Assembly: GCF_032854445.1 (NCBI RefSeq)
Contig: NC_088300.1
Coordinates: 18,705,608 to 18,769,607, forward strand
Source: Liolophura sinensis
Lineage: Eukaryota; Mollusca; Polyplacophora; Chitonida; Chitonidae
Direction of reading: 5' to 3'
Length of the DNA stretch: 64,000 nt
Every line of letters begins with the position of its first letter. Position 1 is the first letter of the stretch. Of the stretch, positions 55,086 to 64,000 are shown piece after piece. Under the pieces are notes generated by a model. That model saw only the letters and a list, made by a program, of their open reading frames with translations, was not told the DNA's origin and made no database searches. The position numbers and the translations under genes were made by a program.

Positions 55086-58000
55086 ATGGACATTGTTCCG
55101 TCACTGGTAAGTAGAGGAAAAGTCAAGTCTTGGAACTTAATTCATTGAGTTGTGAGCAAATATTGGGGTAATCAAACATATTTTATTGGGTCATATTCGT
55201 ACCTTTACTTACATATATGTATAATAAAGAATATTGCACCACTTTAAATTGTAATTTTTCCTCTTGTACATGTAATAATGAGGGAGATATATAATGTCAT
55301 CATAGACATAATTGTGATTGAAGTCTAAGCATTGATAGTAGGAGAAAACCAGAAGATAATCCTCTTCGGTAGTATGGTATCTTCGCAACAAGGGGATGGT
55401 CAAGGGTTTGCCCCGGCCCTGTGTTAATTCCTCCGACCATATTCCTGGCCGCCGTCATATAAGTGAAATATTTTTGAATATGGCATAAAACACCAATCAA
55501 ATAAATAAAGCTTTAAGTTGGCAAGATATGGTGTAGTTCCCTTCGTGGTTTTTCCAGTTTTCCCCCAGTTAAGCATATAATTGTGATTGCTGTCAGAAAT
55601 AACACTAGTACTTCTCAGTATGATTGAAATGAAAAAAATCAATCTATAAAGTATTGAACTTTCAATGTAATTACAGCAGATGCATTTAGTAACAAATTTA
55701 TGTTTGTTTATATCTACAGAGACGCAAGGCCACCAGTCTGCTTTCAACAGACACAGTGGATTTGGCAGTCAAGGTGAGACATATGACATTTACTATAATT
55801 GACAGGTACTGCTTATTGGATTTGCAAGTGGTTTAAAATTCTACAATCTTACTCACCTTATTCTAGTGGTGTACTCAACAGCTGATCCATATTTTATTTA
55901 CTTGATTGGTGGTTTACGCTGTCCTCGAGAATATTTCACTTAGACAGTGGCAACCAGCATAATAGTGGGAGGATTCCGGATAGAGCCCAACGGGAAACCC
56001 ACGAACATCTGCAGGTTGCTACCAGACCTTCCCACGTACATCTGGAAAGGTCTCTGTTTTACAGGTATTTTTACAGTACATGAGATAATTTGCATTAGCC
56101 TACGTATGCGTACCATAATAATGAAGAAGTAATCTTGTGTAAGTCATATAAGAACACCATTGAAACAAGTAAATATAGAAATTTTTGATCCATTTTTCTT
56201 ATCAAATAAGGGGTGGAGATAGCTTAAGCCATGGTATTGAGATCTATATATGTACACTTTCATTTGTCCCTACTCATGAGGTGTGCAAAGGTTCCATTGC
56301 TCCCAGTGTTGTCAATTGCTTGATAGCGATATAGGCAGTTAACAGAGCATGTAGGACCATTCTGAAAAGAACATTTAGGACCATTCTGAACAGAATATTT
56401 AGGACCATTTTGAAGAGAACATGTAGGACCATTCTGAGCAGAACATGTAGGTCCATTCTGAGCAGAACATGTAGGACCATTCTGAACAGAACATGTAGGT
56501 CCATTCTGAGCGGAACATGAAGGACCATTCTGAACAGAACATGAAGTACAATTCTGAGCAGAACATGTAGGTCCATTCTGAGCAGAACATATAGGTCCAT
56601 TCTGAACAGAACATGTAGGACCATTCTGAATGGAACAAATAGCACCATTCTGAACAGAACATGTAGGTCCATTCTGAGCGGAACATGAAGGACCATTCTG
56701 AACAGAACATGAAGTACAATTCTGAGCAGAACATGTAGGTCCATTCTGAGCAGAACATATAGGTCCATTCTGAACAGAACATGTAGGACCATTCTGAATG
56801 GAACAAATAGCACCATTCTGAACAGAACATGTAGGTCCATTCTGAGCAGAATATATAGCACCATTCTGAACAGAACCTGTAGGACCGCTCTGAACAGAAC
56901 TTGTAGGGCCATTCTGAACAGAAGATGTTGGACCATTCTGAACAGAACATGTAGAACCATTCTGAACAGAACATGTAGGTCCATTCTGAGCAGAACATGT
57001 AGGACCATTCTGAACAGAACATATAGCACCATTCTGAACAGAACATGTTGGACCATTCTGAACAGAACATGAAGTACCATTCTGAACAGAACATGTAGCA
57101 CCATTCTGAACAGAAGATGTAGGTCCATTCTGAGCAGAACATGAAGGACCACTCTGAACAGAACATGTTGGACCATGCTGGGTGGTCTTACAGGAAGTTG
57201 GTTGGAGATCATGTGCCTTCAACCAATATGTTGTACATATATAGATCTCCTTCTGAAGATGTAAGCCTACACATCAGGTGGGGGAAAGGTTGTCATTTGT
57301 TTGCCAAAGGCTAATGATTTACTCTGAGTGCTCCATTTTCATTCAACCATTGTAAGGGAAGCTGTTTTGTTAGTGAAACTTTCTTGATTCCCCTGGGGTG
57401 GGCTCGGCTTTCTTCGCTGGCCTTATTTGACAGCATTTACAGGGTTTTCATTTAGAATTGGAGGAGGAGGTCAGAGTTCAATTTCAAGCTTGCTTTATAT
57501 GCGTGACATATTCCTGAGCACAACATAAAACAACAAGCTAATAAGTGAATAAACTAATGTTATTCAGCTGAGAAAGATAAAAACTGCAAGATTTGTTTTG
57601 AGAAAGTCTGGTATTGGCAAACCGAGTCATTGTAGTTTGACATCTAATCAGCTCTTCTTCTTACATCTAGGGAGTAGAATTTTATGATTAGCTATGGTGG
57701 TCCACAAGTCCGCATTGTCGCTTAACAGGAAGACTGTTTCCCATATTTCAAGATACATGTAGGTCAAAACTTCTTTAAAACTTCATTCCCGGTCAGATTT
57801 TTTCCGAACTTTGATGAATGAGCAAATTGTGTAACAAGGAACAAGACATATGGTAAGATTTGACAGGATCATTTAGTTTTACTTGCAGAATGGTAGTTCA
57901 TAATACAAAGACAGGGTGTATACTATTGTGATATATAGGTGGACATTTCAACAAAATCAGATGTTGTCTTGAAACTACAGGTAGAAGTATTTTACTTTCT

Positions 58001-61000
58001 TTTTCTTGAGAAAAAAAGTAAAGTTGTTGATGCATGCATGATCAGTCTTTGCCTCTTTTTTTGTTTGTGTCATTATGTACTCACCAATGTTCATGTAGCA
58101 GTTAATGAAGTATAGACAAAGATGTCAAAAAATGTAAATTTTAAATCAGTGGTCATAAAGCTGTAATTTAAACTAACCAAAACTAACCAATAAACTATTC
58201 CCCCCCTACCCTCCCTCAGCAAGCTCCAAGAACAAGGCTGATAAATTTATAAACATCCAATAAAATTCAGTATAACACAATCCTATAACCAATTACAAGA
58301 CTTGTTGCTTTGATTAGGATAGTGAAATTCTCACAAAATTTTGTGTGATAATATAACATATTGTAAGCACTTTTTATGTGAGTGATACAGGTCATAATTA
58401 AAGAAAGATAAATGTGTGGAGTGATATGAGCATAACATGTAAAATAGAAAAGGCTAAAGATCACAAAATAGTGGCTTCACAGAAAATTTTTAAGAAAAGT
58501 GAAGTGTTGAATCCTTAACAAAAGGTTGCTATGGTCTCTTTTGGAGTGTGCCTTTCTCTGTGTGCACTGAACCATGACATTCCTTTTGTTAGAGATCCAG
58601 CATGGCAGAGAGTGCAGGTCATCTGTTTGTTTATATAGCCAATGATCAAGAACATATTATAACTTTATATGTAAAACCTTTATATGTTGCCTTTGTTCAG
58701 AAGAGGAAGTCGCTGACCAGCTCATTGTCCAGCTCACTGTCCAGTTCATTGACCAGGACGTCCAGTAAGGTGGTGAAAACTGTTAAGACAACCACTGTGT
58801 CAACAGCAAAGACAGTTCTCCATTCCTTAAAGCCCGCAAAACTGGTCAGTAAATACGTAATGGATTCTCCGAAATGTGCTGATCTTTTCTCCTGTTACAC
58901 AGCATATACATCTTATACTAGAACTTGGACATGGAAATAAAAGTTACATTATCACTAGCTGTTATTGTTCATAATTGCCTTAATGACAATAAGCATTTGA
59001 CGGCATTAATAAGGCTAATTAAACCCCACTTGCCTTTCAGCAATATGTTGTTCAAGTCTGTTTGTCATGTGCGGGAAAGTTTGTCAGTGTTGAACTTGTC
59101 AACTCCCGTGTTTCCTTCTCCTGTAACTGATGTGGACAGAAGTTTGCAGTAGATTCATTTTTCGTTATTAGTTATTTGAGTGTCGCACATTCGTTATCCG
59201 AATGTCAAATATTGTGCTAGCACCACATTTGCTATTTGAATGTTGAATATTGTGCCAGCACCAACTTTGTTTTTCCAATGTTGAATATCAAGCTAGCACC
59301 AAATTTGCTTTTCGATATTTAAGTAACGAAAAATGAATCTGGTGCTAACTTCATTTGCTAACACCTGAACCTTATCAAATAAGTGAATTAATAATTATGA
59401 TATAATTAAGTATGCAGTTAAACAACAATAAACCCAATCAAAGTCATTACTAGAAACCGTATTTTATACAGAAGTTTGAAGCAGCCAAGGCCATACATTT
59501 GTATATGGTTAGGGGGGAACTTTACATGTATTAAAGTGATAGTGACATGAGGTGATACATGTATATTGTGGAATTTATGATAAGCTATGCTTTAAGTATG
59601 TTCATTTAAATGTCTTGCATATCACAATTACAGCTGATTAGTTGCTTCACTTCCTGTTTGAGTATTAAACACATTTAAAGTTTCATTCTTAAATATTATT
59701 GCAAAGGAGTATTCATTAGGCAGCCTACTGTTTGAAAATGTTAGTAAAATTATAATTTGTTTGTTTCGTTCAGAGGAAAAATCCAACAAGAGAAAGGCGA
59801 AAGCCAAAGATATTGCAGGATGAGCCAGTTAAAAATATGGAGAAACCAACACATGCAAACAATAATGATCGCAGCAAACTTCGGTTTCTTAGACTCACCC
59901 ACTTGTCTGTCCGCAATGAAGAAGGTAATTAATTAGTTGCAGCTGTAATATCTGTGTTTAACTTTTCTCTTGTAATTAACAATGGTGTAAACTTCGGTTT
60001 CTTAGACTCTGCCATTTGTCTGTTCGCAGTGAAGAAGGTTATTGATTAGTTACAGCTATAATATCTGTGTTTAACTTTTCTCTTGTTATTAACAATGGTG
60101 TAAACTTTGGTTTCTTAGACTCTGCCATTTGTCTGTCCGCAATGAAGAAGGTAATTAATTAGTTACAGCTATAGTATCTGTGTTTAACTTTTCTCTTGTT
60201 ATTAACAATGATGTAAACTTTGGTTTCTAAGACTCTGCCACTAGTCTGTCCGCAGTGAAGACAGTAATTAATTAGTTGCAGTGTAATATCTGACATTTCT
60301 GTTTCAATTAGCAACAATATGAGGGTTTCAAAATGTTAATAATAGTATGATAAACACAAAGGGTCTGATATGTCTAACTGATGAAATTTTCATGAAATTT
60401 ATTTCTAATAGGGATTTGACTCCTTTTCTACCTGGAATACCTGATCACAGGTTGACATACATGAAGCATTCTCATTTGCCTCAACCGTGTATTTATGCAG
60501 ATCAACCAACCATAACCATGATTATCTGTTATTAAAGATTTGCTACTTTTGGTTTTTACTGTTTAACAGATTCCTTTTTCCTGTGTCGAGCCTTGCAAAA
60601 TGTCTTTGCACATACAAAGCGGTTCCGTGTCCAGTGGCTGACCTTTGACCCCAAGACACAGATATATCGTGTGGACTACGTGGAAGACATTACTCCCGAC
60701 TCTGTGCTGGCTACAGTACGTTTGAAGCGAGTGGGTGCTGGAGAGTATAAACTACATGAGGCAGACAGGCTTGAGACAGAAAGGCTTCTGAAGAAATCCA
60801 TCAATAAAGACAAGGGCCTGGATGTTAGTGGTAAGACAAACTTTATCTTGTTTCTTGTCTTCAAGGCCTGTGTCATATAATTCCTCCTGATTTCAGCTCA
60901 TGCATGGTTGTTGTCCCATGCAATATCCACATTCCTTGCCGTCAGTCACACCTAGGTTATAAGGACCATCCAGGTCCTGTATCGTCCCATCTGTTGTATT

Positions 61001-63961
61001 TGCCCTAAACTTGCCAAAATTACATTAGAGGCAAGAAAAGGTTATTAACTATTACTTTTGGTATTGTACATTTTTCCACACAAAACTTCAAACGCTTGTC
61101 TATTTTAAGATAAATCATACTCTCAAAATCAGTCATCGAGAGTAAGTTAGTAATCTAATTCCTCCCCTTGATCTTTTCACATATGGTAGAGCAACGTTTA
61201 GTGTGATTTATGTTCCTCTTTCATTTTTAATGAGACAAAATTACATTGGTTAAGTAGGGCTTGGTTACAGGGCTTCACAAAGACAATAACTTTATCAGCC
61301 AACATAGGATAATACCCTCAGAATCTGCTTGAATAAGCATCTTGGGAATCATGTGAAAAGGATGAAGAATTTAAGTAATGGATAAAAATTTAGATCATGC
61401 ATAGTAAGTCGTTTGTCCACTCACTTGTAGCCAGTTCCACATGGCTCAGTCATGGCAGACAAAGATCATTTGTTTGGGCGTTTTGGCTGGACAACTTCAA
61501 TCATGAGTTAAGGTCTCACTTGAGCCAGTATTTTCATTACAGACTTATGTCATATTGAACATTCCATTTCATGCAAACTGATACCATACACAACAACCAG
61601 ATCCCATATCCTGCAAACCTATATCATATACAACAGCCATATCCCATATCATGCAAACCTATATCATATACAACAGCCAGATCCCATATCCTGTAAACCT
61701 ATATTATACATGACAGCCAGATTCCATATCCTGCCAACCTATATCATATACAACAGCCAGATCCCATATCCTGCCAGCCTATATCATACGCAACAGCCAG
61801 ACCCCATATCCTGTAAACCTATATCAAATACAACAACCAGATCCCATATCCTGTAAAGCTATATCATATACAACAACCAGATCCCATATCCTGCAAATCT
61901 ATATCATATACAACAGCCATATCCCATATCCTGCCAACCTATATCATATACAACAACCAGATCCCATATCCTGTAAACCTATATCATACACAACAGCCAG
62001 ATCCAATATCCTGCAAACCTATATCATATGCAACAACCAGATCCCATATCATGCAAACCTATAGCATATACAACAGCCAGATCCCATACCCTGCCAACCT
62101 ACATCATATACAACAACCAGATCCCATATCCTGTAAACCTATATCATATACAACAACCAGATCCCATATCCTGCAAACCTATAGCATATACAACAGCCAT
62201 ATCCCATATCCTGCCAACCTATATCATATACAACAACCAGATCCCATATCCTGTAAACCCATATCATACACAACAGCCAGTTCCAATATCCTGCAAACAT
62301 ATATCATATACAACAACCAGATCCCATATCCTGCAAACCTATATCATATACAACAGCCAGATCCCATATCCTGCCAATTTATATCATATACAACAACCAG
62401 ATCCCATATCCTGTAAACCTATATCATATACAACAACCAGATCCCATATCTTGCAAACCTATAGCATATACAACAGCCAGATCCCATATCCTGCCAACCT
62501 ATATCATATACAACAACCAGATCCCATATCCTGTAAACCTATATCATATACAACAATCAGATCCCATGTCCTGCAAACCTATAGCATATACAACAGCCAG
62601 ATCCCATACCCTGCCAACCTATATCACATACAACAGCCAGATCCCAAGTCCTGCAAACCTATAGCATATACAACAGCCAGATCCCATACCCTGCCAACCT
62701 GTATCATATACAACAACCAGATCCCATATCCTGCAAACCTATATCACATACAACAACCAGATCCCAAGTCCTGCAAACCTATATCACATACAACAACCAG
62801 ATCCCAAGTCCTGCAAATCTATATCATATACAGCAGCCAGATCCCATACTTGTCAAACCTATGATATAGTCTTATATAATAATGAACATGCATATAACAT
62901 CTCAGATACAGAACTCTTTGGTATCGTCTACTATAGGCTTACAGTATGTCCTGCAGAACTACATGTAGATTCATCTCTTATTGATCTTTGTCCTATTAAA
63001 CAGCCAGATCACATGTCACTTAGGGCTGTGTCCTACATCTCCTGTTGACTTATGTCCTATTAAACATTTAGGCCAGTGTCCTAAATCCACGTAATAAAGC
63101 TTTTCAAATATCCTACATCTCCTATTGACTTATGTCCTATTAAACATTTAGGCCGGTGTGCTACATCTCCTATAGTCCTATTAATCATGTAGGCCTATGT
63201 CCTACATCTCCTATAGACCTATGTCCTATTAAACATTTAGGGCTATGTCCCACATCCCCTATAGACCTATGTTCTATTAAACATTTAGGCCTGAGTCGTA
63301 CATCTCCTATAGATCCATGTCCTATTTAACATTTAGGTCTATGTTCTACATCCCCTATAGACCTATGTCCTATTAAACATTTAGGACTATGTTCTACATC
63401 TCCAGTAGACCTATGTCCTATTAAACATTTAGGCCTATGTTCTACAGCTCCAGTAGACCTATGTCCTATTAAACATTTAGGCCTATGTTCTACATCTCCA
63501 ATAGACCTATGCCCTATTAAACATTTAGGCTCAAATCCTTCATCCCCGATAGACTGTGTTCTACATCTCCAGTAGACCTATGTCCTATTAAACATTTAGG
63601 CCTATGTTCTACAGCTCCAATAGTTCTATGTCCTATTAAACATTTAGGCCTATGTTCTACATCTCCAATAGACCTATGTCCTATTAAACATTTAGGCTCA
63701 AATCCTTCATCCCCAATAGGCCTATTTCCTATTAAACATTAAGGCCAGAGTCCTACATCTCCTACAAGCATATGACCTACAAAACAGTCAGAATGACAAC
63801 ATCTACCATATCCTATGGACCATGATATCTCAAAGCATTTTATGGCATAGCTTGCTTCATATAAAAAGTTCAAAGGTTATGTGAATTTTTTCCAGATGAA
63901 GAATCAGATGATGAAGAGCCACCAGCCAAAAAGAAAAAGAAAGAAACAAAGAAAACAACAA
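55086..63961 (+). CDS. Unrecognised basic, probably nuclear protein, N-terminal part (partial)
   Basis: Six exons join in phase: 55086-55106, 55720-55773, 58701-58844, 59774-59924, 60570-60830, 63896-63961; a gtaagt donor at 63962 shows it continues beyond the window. The start MDIVPSL follows no in-frame ATG nearby and is provisional. Residues 1-73 are Ser/Thr/Lys-rich (KRKSLTSSLSSSLSSSL), about 74-122 basic, about 125-205 form a globular segment (FFLCRALQNVFAHTKRFRVQ, IYRVDYVEDITPDSVLATVR, ERLLKKSINKDKG) whose alternating hydrophobic strands could be a small barrel such as a Tudor- or BAH-like fold. Then comes an acidic patch (DEESDDEEPP) and a lysine tract (AKKKKKETKK), a likely nuclear signal. 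I do not recognise the family. Introns hold a 24-bp array (intron 2), a 113-bp array (intron 4) and adjoining 40- and 48-bp arrays (intron 5). Confidence 0.72.
55385..55510 (+). repeat. SINE 3' half, forward
   Basis: 'ctggccgccgtcatataagt', 'gaaatatttttgaatatggc' and 'ataaaacaccaatcaaataa' form the forward 3' end of the common SINE, in the first recognised intron of the gene. Confidence 0.7.
55888..56052 (-). repeat. SINE copy, reverse
   Basis: 'tttacttgattggtggttta', 'cgagaatatttcacttagac', 'agtgggaggattccgg' and 'cagaccttcccacgtacatc' follow the reference copy, truncated after the core. Confidence 0.68.
56345..57180. repeat. 24-bp minisatellite x about 35 with 168-bp higher-order copy
   Basis: The unit 'aggaccattctgaacagaac' plus 'atgt' repeats with point variants. 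A block of seven variant units (starting at 'cggaacatga', 56511) recurs 168 bases later (56679) in the same variant order, showing a segmental duplication inside the array. Period 24 leaves three long minus-strand frames open; these are shadows. Confidence 0.94.
57190..58700. other. Rest of intron 2 of the unrecognised gene
   Basis: AT-rich sequence between the 24-bp array and the next exon. I see no exon, clear repeat family or RNA gene. A weak SINE-tail-like stretch is present near 57515-57560. Confidence 0.5.
59878..60290 (+). repeat. 113-bp tandem duplication x about 3.6 copying an exon end and its 5' splice site
   Basis: The landmark 'acttcggtttcttagactc' or its 'actttgg' variant begins at 59878, 59991, 60104 and 60217, an exact 113-base period. 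The first copy is the last 47 bases of the exon ending at 59924 plus intron. Copies 2-4 are intronic and keep 'gaagaag/gt' type splice donors (gttatt, gtaatt, and gaagaca/gtaatt). Confidence 0.9.
61165..61385 (+). repeat. Dispersed repeat R2, copy 3
   Basis: 'gagcaacgtttagtgtgatt', 'attacattggttaag', 'cagggcttcacaaagac', 'ttatcagccaacatagg', 'gcttgaataagcatctt' and 'aaaggatgaagaatttaag' follow the same order as the copies at 10665 and 45815, here uninterrupted. Confidence 0.6.
61570..62865. repeat. 40-bp minisatellite x about 32
   Basis: The unit 'atatcatatacaacagccag' plus 'atcccatatcctgcaaacct' has a period of exactly 40 over most of its length, with variants ctgccaa, ctgtaaa and ctgcaaa. 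Three units have no stop in one frame, so a 278-residue frame with a 40-residue period appears; it is treated as a shadow inside an intron. Confidence 0.95.
62990..63770. repeat. 48-bp minisatellite x about 16
   Basis: The unit 'cctatgtcctattaaacatt', 'taggcctatgttctacatct', 'ccaatagac' gives spacing of 48 between successive copies at 63362, 63410 and 63458. It follows the 40-bp array after about 125 bases and ends about 125 bases before the next exon. Confidence 0.92.
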
Positions 63962-64000
63962 GTAAGTTTGAAGTTTATAATTGTGGTAGAATCATCGGAC

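Noticed and set aside
56260-57222. Three overlapping minus-strand frames of 255-320 residues with Cys/Ser-rich repeats
   Set aside because: They exist only because the array period is 24, a multiple of three. They lie in an intron of a plus-strand gene and all three frames are open at once.
62028-62864. A 278-residue plus-strand frame with a 40-residue period
   Set aside because: It is a by-product of the 40-bp array inside an intron, starts and ends within the array, and a shifted frame is also open.

Overview
This is about 64 kb of AT-rich animal nuclear DNA. Genes are broken into short exons with GT-AG introns, and there is no bacterial-style operon structure. Gene content (TBP, BAZ1A/ACF1, radial spoke RSPH9, mitochondrial MRPS18A) shows a ciliated metazoan. 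About twenty partial copies of one SINE, recognisable by a 'gattggtgttttatgcc' tail end and a 'tggtgggaggaaacc' core, suggest a lophotrochozoan and most likely a mollusc. The clade assignment comes from memory of such repeats and was not searched.

Eight protein-coding genes alternate strictly in strand. They are BAZ1A-like (-, 85-3077, runs off the left edge), TBP (+, 5051-12547), NUDT22 (-, 14881-16937), RSPH9 (+, 20012-22489), MRPS18A (-, 23208-29181), an RNF216/TRIAD3-like RBR ubiquitin ligase (+, 32134-41928), a C11orf68/DUF1917 homologue (-, 45228-48460), and an unrecognised lysine-rich, probably nuclear protein (+, 55086-63961, runs off the right edge). I assembled exons by hand from reading frame, splice sites and intron phase. 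TBP, NUDT22, RSPH9, MRPS18A and C11orf68 are complete with every phase consistent (261, 293, 276, 178 and 233 aa). The genes look like unrelated housekeeping, ciliary and chromatin functions, not one pathway.

The RNF216-like gene is intact over its first 1.95 kb and its last three exons. Between about 34.08 and 38.02 kb it carries about eleven single-base frame breaks, mostly at short homopolymers, including a compensating pair inside the catalytic RBR region. Restoring frame gives back conserved zinc-ligand residues, so consensus error or very recent decay is more likely than an old pseudogene.

Non-coding space is rich in tandem arrays: units of 17, 17, 22, about 24, 24, about 31, 32, about 33, 40, 48, 57 and 113 bp. 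Four duplications overlap gene-structure boundaries. A 57-bp array runs into a 3' splice site of the RNF216-like gene. Its terminal exon is duplicated into the 3' UTR. A 113-bp array copies an exon end plus its 5' splice site in the unknown gene. A 31-bp array begins in the last codons of the C11orf68 homologue. This recurring capture of exon boundaries by tandem repeats is the most unusual feature of the window.

Mobile-element remains include a tRNA-headed SINE family, a SINE insertion with a 13-bp target-site duplication nested in an older repeat, a decayed non-LTR reverse transcriptase, a TTF-type zinc-finger fragment of hAT-like origin, and two inverted-repeat (MITE-like) elements. I saw no functional tRNA, rRNA, CRISPR array or viral gene.
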